DNA of 64,000 nt. Origin: Streptomyces sp. GQFP. GTDB taxonomy: Bacteria; Actinomycetota; Actinomycetes; Streptomycetales; Streptomycetaceae. Shown in pieces: positions 50,434-60,105 of the stretch. The position numbers and the translations under genes are program-made. The notes under the pieces are model-generated. The model saw only the letters and a program-made list of their open reading frames with translations, did no database searches and had not been told where the DNA came from. The stretch is from the NCBI RefSeq assembly GCF_021545335.1, contig NZ_CP089312.1:5084001-5148000 (forward strand), written 5' to 3'. Position 1 is the first letter of the stretch. Each line of letters begins with the position of its first letter.

Positions 50434-52482
50434 TCAGATGTCGAGGAAGCGGACGTCCTTGGCGTTGCGCTGGATGAACGCGCGGCGTGCCTCGACGTCC
50501 TCGCCCATCAGGACCGAGAACAGGTCGTCGGCCTGCGCGGCGTCGTCGAGCGTGACCTGGCCGAGGACCCGGTGCTCCTGGTCCATCGTCGTGATGCGCA
50601 GCTCCTCGGCGTTCATCTCGCCGAGACCCTTGAAGCGCTGGATCGAGTCCTCACGGACCCGCTTGCCGGCCTGCCGGCCCAGCTCGATCAGGGCGTCGCG
50701 CTCACGGTCCGAGTACGCGTACTCGAAGTCGTCCCGGCCCCACTTGATCTTGTACAGCGGCGGACGCGACAGGAACACGTGTCCGGCCTCGACCAGCGGC
50801 CGCATGAAGCGGAACAGGAAGGTCAGCAGCAGGGTGTTGATGTGCTGGCCGTCGACGTCGGCGTCCGCCATCAGGATGATCTTGTGATAGCGCAGCCGCG
50901 CGATGTCGAAGTCCTCGTGGACCCCGGTACCGAAGGCCGAGATCAGCGCCTGGATCTCCTGGTTCTGCAGGATCTTGTCGATCCGCGCCTTCTCCACGTT
51001 CAGGATCTTGCCGCGGATCGGGAGGATCGCCTGGTACTCGGGGTTCCGGCCGGACTTGGCCGAGCCACCGGCGGAGTCACCCTCGACGATGAAGATCTCG
51101 CACTTGATCGGGTCGTTCGACTGGCAGTCGGACAGCTTGCCCGGCAGCGACGCCGTCTCCAGCAGACCCTTGCGACGCGTGAGGTCACGGGCCTTGCGGG
51201 CCGCCACGCGCGCGGTGGCCGCCTGGATGCCCTTGCGGATGATGTCCGAGGCCTCGACGGGGTTGCGGTCCAGCCAGTCGTTGAGGTGCTCGTAGACCGC
51301 CTTCTGGACGAAGGTCTTCGCCTCCGTGTTGCCCAGCTTGGTCTTGGTCTGGCCCTCGAACTGCGGCTCGGCCAGCTTGACCGAGATGATCGCCGTCAGA
51401 CCCTCGCGGATGTCGTCGCCCGTGAGGTTGTCGTCCTTCTCCCTCAGCAGCTTCTTGTCGCGCGCGTACTTGTTGATCAGCGAGGTCAGCGCCGCCCGGA
51501 AACCCTCCTCGTGCGTACCGCCCTCATGCGTGTGGATGATGTTGGCGAAGGAGTACACACCCTCGCTGTAACCCGTGTTCCACTGCATCGCGACCTCGAG
51601 GGACAGGCTCTTGTCCTTGTCCTCCGCCTCCAGGTCGATGATGGTCTGGTGGACCACGTCTCCCTTGCGGGAGTTGAGATGCTTCACGAAGTCGACGATG
51701 CCGCCCTCGTAGTGGTACGAGACGGTCCTGACCTCGTCCTTCGCGTCGGCACCCGCCTCGTCCGCACCGGTCGTGGCCTTCGCCACCTCGCGCTCGTCCG
51801 TGAGCCTGATCGTCAGGCCCTTGTTGAGGAACGCCATCTCCTGGAAGCGCCGCGACAGCGTCTCGAAGGAGTACTCGGTGGTCTCGAAGATGTCGCCGTC
51901 GGCCCAGAAGGTGACCGACGTGCCGTGCTCCTCCGTCGCCTCGTGCTGGGCCAGCGGAGCCGTCGGGACGCCCAGCTTGTAGTCCTGCGTCCAGCGGTAG
52001 CCGTCGGTCTTGACCTCGACGGCGACCCTGCTGGACAGGGCGTTCACGACGGAGACACCGACGCCGTGCAGACCGCCGGAGACCGCGTAGCCGCCGCCGC
52101 CGAACTTGCCGCCCGCGTGCAGCACGGTCAGCACGACCTCGACGGCCGGTTTGCCCTCGGACGGGACGATGCCCACCGGGATGCCACGGCCGTTGTCGAT
52201 GACGCGCACTCCGCCGTCGGCGAGGATCGTCACGTCGATGGTGTCCGCGTGACCTGCCAGCGCCTCGTCGACGGAGTTGTCGACGACCTCCTGCACCAGG
52301 TGGTGCAGACCGCGCTCACCGGTCGAACCGATGTACATGCCGGGTCGCTTGCGGACCGCGTCCAGACCCTCGAGGACGGTGATGGCGTTGGCGTCGTACG
52401 CCGTCGGCGAGGCCTCGGCGGTTCCGGCCGTCGGGGCCTCGGTGGACGGGATGTTCTCGTTGGGGTTGCCGGAATCGGCCAC
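50434..52482 (-). CDS. gyrB: DNA gyrase subunit B
   Basis: 682 residues. The GHKL ATPase domain has VDNSVDEALAGHAD and DNGRGIPVG with GGKFGGGGYAVSGGLHGVG. The TOPRIM domain has EGDSAGGSAKSGR and MADADVDGQH. The C terminus is QRNAKDVRFLDI. I chose the GTG at 52482 (VADSGN; AAAGGGCG upstream); open codons extend further upstream but contain no conserved residues. Confidence 0.97.
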   Translation of the reverse strand: MADSGNPNENIPSTEAPTAGTAEASPTAYDANAITVLEGLDAVRKRPGMYIGSTGERGLHHLVQEVVDNSVDEALAGHADTIDVTILADGGVRVIDNGRGIPVGIVPSEGKPAVEVVLTVLHAGGKFGGGGYAVSGGLHGVGVSVVNALSSRVAVEVKTDGYRWTQDYKLGVPTAPLAQHEATEEHGTSVTFWADGDIFETTEYSFETLSRRFQEMAFLNKGLTIRLTDEREVAKATTGADEAGADAKDEVRTVSYHYEGGIVDFVKHLNSRKGDVVHQTIIDLEAEDKDKSLSLEVAMQWNTGYSEGVYSFANIIHTHEGGTHEEGFRAALTSLINKYARDKKLLREKDDNLTGDDIREGLTAIISVKLAEPQFEGQTKTKLGNTEAKTFVQKAVYEHLNDWLDRNPVEASDIIRKGIQAATARVAARKARDLTRRKGLLETASLPGKLSDCQSNDPIKCEIFIVEGDSAGGSAKSGRNPEYQAILPIRGKILNVEKARIDKILQNQEIQALISAFGTGVHEDFDIARLRYHKIILMADADVDGQHINTLLLTFLFRFMRPLVEAGHVFLSRPPLYKIKWGRDDFEYAYSDRERDALIELGRQAGKRVREDSIQRFKGLGEMNAEELRITTMDQEHRVLGQVTLDDAAQADDLFSVLMGEDVEARRAFIQRNAKDVRFLDI

Positions 52483-52881
52483 GAAGCGCCCTTTCTGGCA
52501 CAGCACAAGCCGAACTCCCGGCGGGGTGGCCGGAGCGGCTGCGGCATGTTGCGTTGGTAAGCCTTGGTCAACGGTTGGACACCATTTCCCGGTGATCCCC
52601 TCCAATGGGGCGGGATTAGCTTCCAGTCTACCGGTAGCGCCGACAGTGATGGGGGTTTGCCGGTACCTGAGTCCGCATGTGCCGCCCTCAACCGGTCTCT
52701 CCCGAGTCCCCATATGCGGAGCGGGGCTCCAAGAGGCTTGGAGAGGCACTCAGCGCTTCCGGGTGTCAACCCTTGGCTACCGGGGAGTCAGGTAGCGATT
52801 CGCAAAAGCGCGCACCACCGTCCGCACGCCCCTGACCCGCCCGACATGTGACACACCTCACCCACAGGAAGTGGGCGGGGC
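52483..52881. promoter_or_regulatory. gyrB-DUF721 gap
   Basis: 399 bp without a gene. It should hold the gyrB promoter, expected to respond to supercoiling as in other gyrases; I cannot place a -10/-35 pair with confidence. A short hairpin CCCAC-AGGAA-GTGGG lies at 52861-52875 near the end of the DUF721 gene. Confidence 0.4.
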
Positions 52882-53442
52882 TCACCCGTAGGTGTCGCCC
52901 GGACCCGTGCTCCCGGGCGCCCGCAACGGGCCGAAACGACGGGCCGGACCATTGGGTCCGAGCACCTTGAGGAACCGCACCCGGCCGTGCCCGAGGTCCT
53001 CGTTCAGACGTGCGACCAGCTGCGGAGCGAGCAGCCGCAGATTCGTCGCCCACGCCGTCGAGTCGCAGCGCACGACCAGCACCCGCTCGTCCTCGTCGTA
53101 CGACTCCGGTTCGCAGTGCTTCGCCAGGTCCGCACCGACGATCTCCGGCCAGCGCCCCATCACCCCGCCCACCGCGGCCGGCGCCTCCCACCCCCGCTCC
53201 GTGACGAGGCGGTTGATCGCCGCACCGAGCGCCATGGGGTCACGCCTGTCCCGCCCCGAGCCGGAGCGCAGGCCGCCCCCGCGCCGCGACTGCTTCTTCT
53301 GCTGGGCCGCGTCCCCACGCGCGCGTGCCGCCTCTTTCGCCGCCCGCAGCGCCACCCGCGCCAGATCCACCCCGGAGGGCTCAGGGGACGCCTTGGGGGC
53401 TTCCTCGGGGCTTCCCCCGGACAGCGGCTCCTGGGCGCTCAT
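52882..53442 (-). CDS. DUF721 family protein
   Basis: 186 residues. The conserved part is 75-170 (RWPEIVGADLAKHCEPESYD, STAWATNLRLLAPQLVARLN), which belongs to the DUF721/DciA-like family. DciA is the bacterial replicative helicase operator in species lacking DnaC, so a role in loading DnaB is plausible given the position next to recF, gyrB and dnaN. The N-terminal 70 residues are basic and low-complexity. It starts in an ATGA overlap with recF. Confidence 0.85.
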   Translation of the reverse strand: MSAQEPLSGGSPEEAPKASPEPSGVDLARVALRAAKEAARARGDAAQQKKQSRRGGGLRSGSGRDRRDPMALGAAINRLVTERGWEAPAAVGGVMGRWPEIVGADLAKHCEPESYDEDERVLVVRCDSTAWATNLRLLAPQLVARLNEDLGHGRVRFLKVLGPNGPARRFGPLRAPGSTGPGDTYG

Positions 53443-54560
53443 GCGCGCTCCACCGCCCCGTCCGCCACCGCGAACCGCGTCCCCGCCAGCACATGCGGTA
53501 CGTCGTCGTCGACCGCGGCCGTCACCAGCACCTGCTCGCCGGGCGCCACCAGCTCCGCCAGCCGCTCCCGGCGCCGGGTGTCCAACTCCGCGAACACGTC
53601 GTCGAGAACGAGCACCGGCTCGTTCCCCTCGGCCCGCAGCAGGTCGTACGAGGCCAGCCGCAGCGCCAGCGCGTACGACCACGACTCACCATGGGACGCG
53701 TACCCCTTGGCGGGCAGCGAGCCGAGCTTGAGATGCACATCGTCCCGATGCGGCCCCACGAGAGTGACGCCCCGCTCGATCTCCTGCTTGCGGACCTCCG
53801 CCAGCGCCCCCATCAACTGCTCGTACAGCTCCTCGCGCGCGTGGGCCTCACCCGGCGCCGACGGCTTGTACTCCAGGGCGATCGGACCGCCGCCGGGCGC
53901 CAGCTGCTCGTACGCCTTGTCGGCCAGCGGCTGGAGCGCGGCGATCAGGTCGAGCCGCTGGGCCAGCAACTCGGCCCCCACGCGCGCGAGATGCTGGTCC
54001 CACACGTCGAGCGTCGACAGATCCATCGTGCGACCGCCGTGCCGCCGGGCCAGCGCCGCCGACTTCAGCAGGGTGTTGCGCTGCTTGAGGACGCGGTCGT
54101 AGTCGGAGCGCACACCCGCCATACGCGGGGAGCGCGCGGTGATCAGCTCGTCGAGGAACCGCCGCCGCTCACCCGGGTCGCCCTTCACCAGCGCGAGATC
54201 CTCCGGCGCGAACAGCACAGTCCGTACGATCCCCAGGACGTCACGGGGTCTGACCTGCGACGACCTGTTGATGCGGGCGCGGTTCGCGCGGCCCGGGTTC
54301 AGCTCCAGCTCGACCAGCTGCTGCCGTTCGCCCTGCTTGACCTGCGCCCGGATGACCGCGCGGTCGGCGCCCATGCGCACCAAGGGGGCGTCCGAAGAGA
54401 CCCGGTGGCTGCCCAGCGTGGCGAGATAGCCGACCGCCTCGACGAGGTTGGTCTTGCCCTGCCCATTGGGACCGACGAACGCGGTGACGCCCGGATCGAG
54501 CGGGACCTCGACCCGGGCGTACGAGCGGAAGTCGGCCAGCGAAAGATGCGTCACGTGCAT
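53439..54560 (-). CDS. recF: DNA replication/repair protein RecF
   Basis: 373 residues. SMC-like ATPase with Walker A GPNGQGKT (30-37) and Walker B near VLVLDDVFAELD, followed by a signature region. RecF binds ssDNA-dsDNA junctions with RecO and RecR to load RecA at gaps. It is 52 bp downstream of the gnd gene and overlaps the DUF721 gene. Confidence 0.96.
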   Translation of the reverse strand: MHVTHLSLADFRSYARVEVPLDPGVTAFVGPNGQGKTNLVEAVGYLATLGSHRVSSDAPLVRMGADRAVIRAQVKQGERQQLVELELNPGRANRARINRSSQVRPRDVLGIVRTVLFAPEDLALVKGDPGERRRFLDELITARSPRMAGVRSDYDRVLKQRNTLLKSAALARRHGGRTMDLSTLDVWDQHLARVGAELLAQRLDLIAALQPLADKAYEQLAPGGGPIALEYKPSAPGEAHAREELYEQLMGALAEVRKQEIERGVTLVGPHRDDVHLKLGSLPAKGYASHGESWSYALALRLASYDLLRAEGNEPVLVLDDVFAELDTRRRERLAELVAPGEQVLVTAAVDDDVPHVLAGTRFAVADGAVERA

Positions 54561-54612
54561 GGTCGTTCGCCGACCTCCCCCGAACTTGTGGACCGCTGAA
54601 CGGCCCTGTGGA

Positions 54613-55488
54613 TTACTTCGCCTCGACCGCGTGGCCGCCGAACTGGTTGCGCAGCGCCGCGATCATCTTCATCTGCGGGGAGTCGTCCTGCCGGGACGCG
54701 AACCGCGCGAACAACGACGCGGTGATCGCGGGCAGCGGAACGGCGTGGTCGATCGCGGCCTCCACCGTCCAGCGGCCCTCCCCGGAGTCCGCGGCGAACC
54801 CGCGCAGCCTCTCCAGGTGCTCGTCCTCGTCGAGGGCGTTGACCGCCAGGTCGAGCAGCCAGGACCGGATCACGGTGCCCTCCTGCCAGGACCGGAAGAC
54901 CTCCCGCACGTCCGTGACGGAGTCGACCTTCTCCAGCAGCTCCCAGCCCTCGGCGTAGGCCTGCATCATGGCGTACTCGATGCCGTTGTGGACCATCTTC
55001 GAGAAGTGCCCGGCGCCCACCTTGCCCGCGTGGACCGCCCCGAAGTCGCCCTTGGGCTTGAGGGCGTCGAAGACCGGCTCGACCTTGGCGATGTGCTCGG
55101 CGTCGCCGCCGTACATAAGCGCATAGCCGTTCTCCAGGCCCCAGACGCCCCCGGAGACACCGCAGTCGACGAAGCCGATGCCCTTGGCCGCCAGCTCCTC
55201 GGCGTGCCTCTCGTCGTCCGTCCAGCGGGAGTTGCCGCCGTCCACGACGACGTCACCGGGCTCAAGGAGCTCGGCCAGCTCGTCGACGGTGGACTGGGTC
55301 GGGGCGCCGGCCGGGACCATCACCCACACCACGCGAGGGGCGCTGAGCCCGTCCACAAGCTCCTTGAGGCTGTGGACATCGGCGACGTCCGGGTTGCGGT
55401 CGTATCCGACGACGGTGTGGCCTGCGCGGCGGATCCGCTCGCGCATGTTGCCGCCCATCTTGCCGAGGCCGACGAGACCGAGCTGCAT
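54613..55488 (-). CDS. gnd: 6-phosphogluconate dehydrogenase (decarboxylating), short form
   Basis: 291 residues. N-terminal Rossmann motif GLGKMGGNM (8-16), substrate region VDGGNSRWTDDE and GxGHxxKMVHNGIEYAMMQA. This is the short, probably NAD+-dependent type (about 290 residues) rather than the 470-residue dimeric enzyme. It makes ribulose-5-phosphate. Its place between dnaN and recF is conserved in Streptomyces, so metabolism and replication genes share transcription. The ATG is preceded by AAGGAAC. Confidence 0.92.
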   Translation of the reverse strand: MQLGLVGLGKMGGNMRERIRRAGHTVVGYDRNPDVADVHSLKELVDGLSAPRVVWVMVPAGAPTQSTVDELAELLEPGDVVVDGGNSRWTDDERHAEELAAKGIGFVDCGVSGGVWGLENGYALMYGGDAEHIAKVEPVFDALKPKGDFGAVHAGKVGAGHFSKMVHNGIEYAMMQAYAEGWELLEKVDSVTDVREVFRSWQEGTVIRSWLLDLAVNALDEDEHLERLRGFAADSGEGRWTVEAAIDHAVPLPAITASLFARFASRQDDSPQMKMIAALRNQFGGHAVEAK

Positions 55489-55651
55489 CAGTTGTTCCTT
55501 AGGTTGCGACGTGGCATGAGGGCACTCCTGTTGCTCGTACCCACGTCCGAGCCTAAACCCGGACGCTCACGCACATCTGTGGGCATACGCGCTCAGACGT
55601 ATGCCCACACCTGCGGCCTGCCTGTGGAAGACGGTCAGCTGCCTGAAGACT

Positions 55652-56782
55652 TCAGCCGCTGAGGCGCACCGGCATGATCAGGTACTTGTACGCCTCGTCC
55701 GCCTCGGCGTCCACGGCCGGCTTGCCGCTGAGCAGCGCGGGCTTCGTGGACGTCGTGAAGGAGAGCTGGGCGACCGGGGAGTCGATGGCGCTCAGGCCGT
55801 CCAGCAGGAACGTCGGGTTGAAGGCGATCGAGACGTCGTCGCCCTCCAGCTGGGCGTCAACCCTTTCCACAGCCTGTGCGTCGTCGCTGGAACCCGCCTC
55901 CAGGATGAGCACCCCCTGCTCGAAGCTGAGCCGCACCGGGGTGTTCCGCTCGGCCACCAGGGCCACACGCTTGACGGCCTCCACGAAGGGAGCCGTCTCG
56001 ATCACGGCGATGGAGTTGAACTCCGTCGGGAACAGCGAGCGGTACTTCGGGAGGTCGCCCTCAAGGAGGCGCGTCGTCGTACGGCGGCCCGCGCCCTCGA
56101 AACCGATGAGGCCCTCGCCCGCACCCGAGCCGGACAGGGCCAGGATCACGCTGTCGCCGCTCGTGAGGGCCTTGGCGGTGTCCAGGAGCGTCTTGGCGGG
56201 CACCAGGGCCACCGCGGACGCCTCCGGGTCCTCCGGCTTCCACAGGAACTCACGGACCGCGAAGCGGTACCGGTCGGTGGACGCCAGCGTCACCCTGTCG
56301 CCCTCGATCTCGATGCGCACACCGGTGAGGACGGGCAGCGTGTCGTCACGGCCGGCCGCGATGGCCACCTGGGCGGCGGCGGACGCGAAGACCTCACCGG
56401 GCACCGTGCCGGTCGCGGTGGGCATCTGCGGCAGCGCCGGGTACTCCTCCACAGGCAGTGTGTGAAGCGTGAAGCGGGAGGAGCCGCACACCACCGTCGC
56501 CCGCACACCGTCCATGGAGATCTCCACCGGGCGGTTGGGCAGCGCGCGGCAGATGTCGGCGAGCAGGCGGCCGGACACCAGGACCGTGCCCTCCTCCTCG
56601 ACCTCGGCCTCGACCGAGACCCGCGCGGAGACCTCGTAGTCGAAGCTCGACAGGCTCAGCTGGCCTTCCTCGGCCTTCAGCAGCAGCCCGGCGAGGACAG
56701 GGGCCGGCGGACGGGCCGGGAGGCTGCGCGCCGCCCAGGCAACTGCCTCCGCGAGTACGTCGCGTTCCACCCGGATCTTCAC
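55652..56782 (-). CDS. dnaN: DNA polymerase III beta subunit (sliding clamp)
   Basis: 376 residues with three clamp domains; the start is VKIRVERDVLAEAVAWAARS and the end is YKYLIMPVRLSG. It is loaded around DNA for polymerase processivity. GTG at 56782 follows GGAGGCGGCAACA. The gene is directly to the left of oriC and a 163-bp gap separates it from gnd. Confidence 0.97.
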   Translation of the reverse strand: MKIRVERDVLAEAVAWAARSLPARPPAPVLAGLLLKAEEGQLSLSSFDYEVSARVSVEAEVEEEGTVLVSGRLLADICRALPNRPVEISMDGVRATVVCGSSRFTLHTLPVEEYPALPQMPTATGTVPGEVFASAAAQVAIAAGRDDTLPVLTGVRIEIEGDRVTLASTDRYRFAVREFLWKPEDPEASAVALVPAKTLLDTAKALTSGDSVILALSGSGAGEGLIGFEGAGRRTTTRLLEGDLPKYRSLFPTEFNSIAVIETAPFVEAVKRVALVAERNTPVRLSFEQGVLILEAGSSDDAQAVERVDAQLEGDDVSIAFNPTFLLDGLSAIDSPVAQLSFTTSTKPALLSGKPAVDAEADEAYKYLIMPVRLSG

Positions 56783-57662
56783 TGTTGCCGCCTCCTGCTG
56801 TTGCCGGCGCTTCTCGGCCTGCCTGGCTTCGTCGTCTGTCTCGGTGTCGTCGGTCCCCGTGCTGGGAAGGACACCGGGGGACAGTCTGACGCACGGCACT
56901 GACAGTAGGTGCCCGTCGGGGTCAAGTCGTGACGAGGGGCAGCCGGGCTCCCGACAGCGAGTTGTGCACAGGACCCCCTTCGAAACGGATTCCCAGCTCT
57001 CTCTAGTTGTTAGTAGTAGTAGGGGCTGTGGATACCGTGGATAACCCCGTTTTCGCAGCTCAGGCGGGAGATTTTGTCCACTGACCCTGTGGGTGGAGGC
57101 GGTGGATAACCAAGCCTCTCTGTGGAGAACAGAAAGTTCTGCACACCCCATGCACAGGCGGGGGTCACTTCTCCCCAGCGCCGTCCCCAGCTTTACCCAC
57201 CTTTCCCACAGCCCAACCCGGCATCTTCGTGTGACGCCTTTCACTCGACACGGTGAGGAGGTGCGTCGTGTTGCCGAACAGTGGACAGGGGTGTGGAGAA
57301 GCCGGTGATCGCTGGGGACAACCGGCCACAGCCTGTGGGCCGCCGGTGGACAACTCCGTGCACAGCCTGTGGATCATTTCTTTGTCCACAGCCTGTGGAG
57401 ATCTTTTGTCCACCAATCCACAACCACCTGACCTGGTCTGATGGTCTATCACCAGCCTGGCCTGTGGACACAGTCTGGACAACTTCCCGGTCCCCAGGGT
57501 GTGGACGCGAGAAAGTCACCAAATCTGTGGAGGGTGGCCGTAACCCGGCCCGCATTCGAACAGTGGGTTGCGGTGCGGCAACGGCCGACGGGCGCCGGAA
57601 ACGGCGAAGGCGCCCTCGGGAACTCGTCCCGGGGCGCCCTCGGCGGTGTGACCGTGCTGCTG
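56783..57662. other. oriC: oriC
   Basis: The region between dnaN and dnaA is gene-free and packed with DnaA boxes. Clear 9-mers include TGTGGATAC 57027, CGTGGATAA 57036, TTGTCCACT 57074, GGTGGATAA 57101, TGTGGAGAA 57121 and 57292, GGTGGACAA 57345, TTGTCCACA 57382 (perfect), TTGTCCACC 57406, TGTGGACAC 57463, TCTGGACAA 57474 and TGTGGACGC 57500. Boxes point both ways. An AT-rich patch (TAGTTGTTAGTAGTAGTAGG) near 57003-57024 is a candidate unwinding element. Confidence 0.93.
57609..57637 (-). terminator. dnaA terminator
   Basis: GGCGCCCTCGGGA and TCCCGGGGCGCC form an imperfect GC-rich stem, about 26 bp after the dnaA stop. Confidence 0.6.
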
Positions 57663-59558
57663 TCAGCCGTTCTTGATGCGGTTGGTCAGCTCGGTGACCT
57701 GGTTGTAGATGGAGCGGCGCTCGGCCATCAGCGCGCGGATCTTGCGGTCGGCGTGCATGACGGTCGTATGGTCGCGGCCGCCGAACTGTGCGCCGATCTT
57801 CGGCAGGGAGAGGTCCGTGAGTTCGCGGCAGAGGTACATGGCGATCTGGCGGGCCGTGACCAGCTGGCGGCCGCGTGAACTGCCGCAGAGGTCCTCGACC
57901 GTGAGGCCGAAGTAGTCGGCGGTCGCCGCCATGATGGCCGGCGCGGTGATCTCGGGGGTCGAGTCCTCGCCGCCGGGGATCAGGTCCTTGAGGACGATCT
58001 CCGTGAGGCCGAGGTCCACCGGCTGCCGGTTGAGCGACGCGAACGCCGTCACCCGGATCAGCGCCCCCTCCAGCTCGCGGATGTTGCGCGAGATGCGGGA
58101 GGCGATGAACTCCAGCACCTCCGGCGGGGCGTTGAGCTGCTCCTGGACCGCCTTCTTACGGAGGATCGCGATGCGCGTCTCCAGCTCGGGCGGCTGGACG
58201 TCGGTGATCAGCCCCCACTCGAAACGGTTCCGCAGCCGGTCCTCGAGGGTGACCAGCTGCTTGGGCGGCCGGTCGGACGAGAGCACGATCTGCTTGTTCG
58301 CGTTGTGGAGCGTATTGAAGGTGTGGAAGAACTCCTCCTGCGTCGACTCCTTGTCCGCGAGGAACTGGATGTCGTCGACGAGCAGGATGTCCATCTCGCG
58401 GTAGCGCTTGCGGAAGCTGTCGCCCTTGCCGTCGCGGATGGAGTTGATGAACTCGTTGGTGAACTCCTCCGAGCTGACGTACCGCACGCGTGTGCCGGGG
58501 TAGAGGCTCCGCGCGTAGTGCCCGATCGCGTGCAGCAGGTGGGTCTTGCCGAGTCCCGACTCCCCATAGATGAAGAGGGGGTTGTACGCCTTCGCGGGCG
58601 CCTCGGCGACGGCGACCGCGGCCGCGTGGGCGAAACGGTTCGACGCCCCGATGACGAAGGTGTCGAACAGGTATTTGGGGTTGAGGCGTGCGGTGGGCTC
58701 GCCGGGACCCGGTGCCGGGCTCTGCCTCGAAGCGGACGGGCCGGGGGCGCCTCCGCCGGGGCGCATGGAGCCGCCGGGCCCTCCGGGTCCGCCCCGGTGC
58801 GGGTGGCCGCCGCCCGACGGGGACTCGGGGAGGTCGCGGCGGTTGTCGCGCTGCTCGTACTCCGAGCGTTGCTGTTCATAGTCGTTGCGCTGCTGGCCGT
58901 ACTCGGAATGCTGCTGCTCGTATTCGGACCGCTGTTGTTCGTACGGGGAGCGGTCGCGCGGCGGCTGGGGGCGGTAGTCCGAGGACGGGGAGGCGTACGG
59001 GTCGCGCTCCGGGAAGCCGAGCCGCGGCTGCTGCCAGCCGTAGTCGTCCTGGGAGGTCCGGGGCCAGGCGCCGGGTTCGGGGCGCTGGTACTCGGAGGGG
59101 TAGGCGGGGCGTGCGGTGGGGAGCTGATCCCCGTGGGAGGGCTGCTGGTCGTCGCGCGTCTGCGAGTGGTTGTCGGCGCGGTGGCGGCCGTACCCCTGAT
59201 ACGGGTCGCGGGACGGCGGCAGCTCGGGCTCGTCGTAGCGCGACTGCTGCGGGGCGGCGGGCGCGGGCGGGGAGGGCTCGCCGACGGAGTCGTCCACGGT
59301 GATCGCGATACGGATCGGCCGGCCGCACTCGCGGCTGAGGGTCTCGCTGACGATCGGCGCGAGGCGGCCTTCGAGCACACCTTTCGCAAATTCGTTCGGT
59401 ACGGCGAGCAGTGCGGTGTCCGCGACCAGGGCCAGCGGCTGGCAGCGCCTGATCCAGCGCTCGTCCTTCACCTCGACGCCCTGTCCACGGCCCTCACCGA
59501 GGAGATGTTCCAGCACTCGTGGCCACACTGCGGCAAGATCGGCAGGTACGTCAGCCAC
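57663..59558 (-). CDS. dnaA: Chromosomal replication initiator DnaA
   Basis: 631 residues. Domain I (1-90) starts VADVPADLAAVWPRVLEHLL. Domain II (about 100-290) is long, disordered and rich in Pro, Gln, Tyr and Arg, as is typical of Streptomyces; it contains tandem heptads like EQQRSEY (58845-58952). Domain III is AAA+ with Walker A GESGLGKT (about 332) and Walker B ILLVDDIQFLADK. Domain IV binds boxes (GGRDHTTVMHADRKI). GTG at 59558; an upstream open frame adds nine non-conserved codons. Confidence 0.97.
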   Translation of the reverse strand: MADVPADLAAVWPRVLEHLLGEGRGQGVEVKDERWIRRCQPLALVADTALLAVPNEFAKGVLEGRLAPIVSETLSRECGRPIRIAITVDDSVGEPSPPAPAAPQQSRYDEPELPPSRDPYQGYGRHRADNHSQTRDDQQPSHGDQLPTARPAYPSEYQRPEPGAWPRTSQDDYGWQQPRLGFPERDPYASPSSDYRPQPPRDRSPYEQQRSEYEQQHSEYGQQRNDYEQQRSEYEQRDNRRDLPESPSGGGHPHRGGPGGPGGSMRPGGGAPGPSASRQSPAPGPGEPTARLNPKYLFDTFVIGASNRFAHAAAVAVAEAPAKAYNPLFIYGESGLGKTHLLHAIGHYARSLYPGTRVRYVSSEEFTNEFINSIRDGKGDSFRKRYREMDILLVDDIQFLADKESTQEEFFHTFNTLHNANKQIVLSSDRPPKQLVTLEDRLRNRFEWGLITDVQPPELETRIAILRKKAVQEQLNAPPEVLEFIASRISRNIRELEGALIRVTAFASLNRQPVDLGLTEIVLKDLIPGGEDSTPEITAPAIMAATADYFGLTVEDLCGSSRGRQLVTARQIAMYLCRELTDLSLPKIGAQFGGRDHTTVMHADRKIRALMAERRSIYNQVTELTNRIKNG

Positions 59559-59684
59559 AGGGCACGCTCTCTCACGGGGTCCCACGAACGTGTGGTTCTG
59601 GGACGTATCGGGATGTACATCGGGTGGGACTGGCGAATGGGAGTCCGGCCAAGGTAGTCAGGGCGACGGGTGCGGTTCAAGTTG

Positions 59685-59705
59685 TTGTCCCCAGGCTGTG
59701 GATAG
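59685..59705. promoter_or_regulatory. Oppositely oriented DnaA boxes in dnaA promoter
   Basis: TTGTCCCCA at 59685-59693 and TGTGGATAG at 59697-59705, separated by 3 bp. This matches the two oppositely oriented boxes described for DnaA autoregulation in Streptomyces. The 388-bp gap 59559-59946 otherwise holds only the divergent dnaA and rpmH promoters. Confidence 0.7.
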
Positions 59706-59946
59706 TGTCTCGCCCCGGGTGCTGGTTTGACCGGATGGCGTAGCCCCGCGTACCGTAACCAGGTCGAGTTGTCGATGGCTGCTGCCGCCTGCCTCCGATG
59801 GGCATAGATCACCAACAAGGGCTCCCACCAGGGCACCTTCCAGTGATCGGGAGCGGTGCACTCGGGCGTAAGCGAGCTACTCGTGGGCGCACGGTGACAG
59901 CCAAGACGGCACCCCGGTACCTACCGATTCTTTCTGGAGCCCCCGA

Positions 59947-60084
59947 GTGAGCAAGCGCACCTTCCAGCCGAACAACCGTCGCCGCGCGAAGACCCATGGC
60001 TTCCGCCTGCGGATGCGTACCCGTGCCGGTCGCGCGATTCTCGCGAACCGCCGTGGCAAGGGTCGCTCGAGCCTGTCCGCCTGA
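59947..60084 (+). CDS. rpmH: 50S ribosomal protein L34
   Basis: 45 residues, [20 protein letters not shown] onward, ending KGRSSLSA: complete L34. GTG start at 59947 after CTGGAGCCC. It is too short for most ORF callers but unmistakable. It opens the rpmH-rnpA-yidD-yidC-jag operon. Confidence 0.98.
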
Positions 60085-60095
60085 TCCTGATCAGG
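60080..60095. promoter_or_regulatory. Palindrome CCTGATCCTGATCAGG across the rpmH stop
   Basis: CCTGATC-CT-GATCAGG overlaps the rpmH stop codon and precedes the rnpA start by about 10 bp. A small mRNA hairpin here could adjust L34 to RnpA expression. Confidence 0.35.
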
Positions 60096-60105
60096 TCATG
60101 ACGTC

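Noticed and set aside
57020..57520. CRISPR-like array in the dense repeats near dnaA
   Set aside because: The repeats are 9-bp DnaA boxes in both orientations with irregular spacing; there is no constant repeat-spacer unit and no cas gene.
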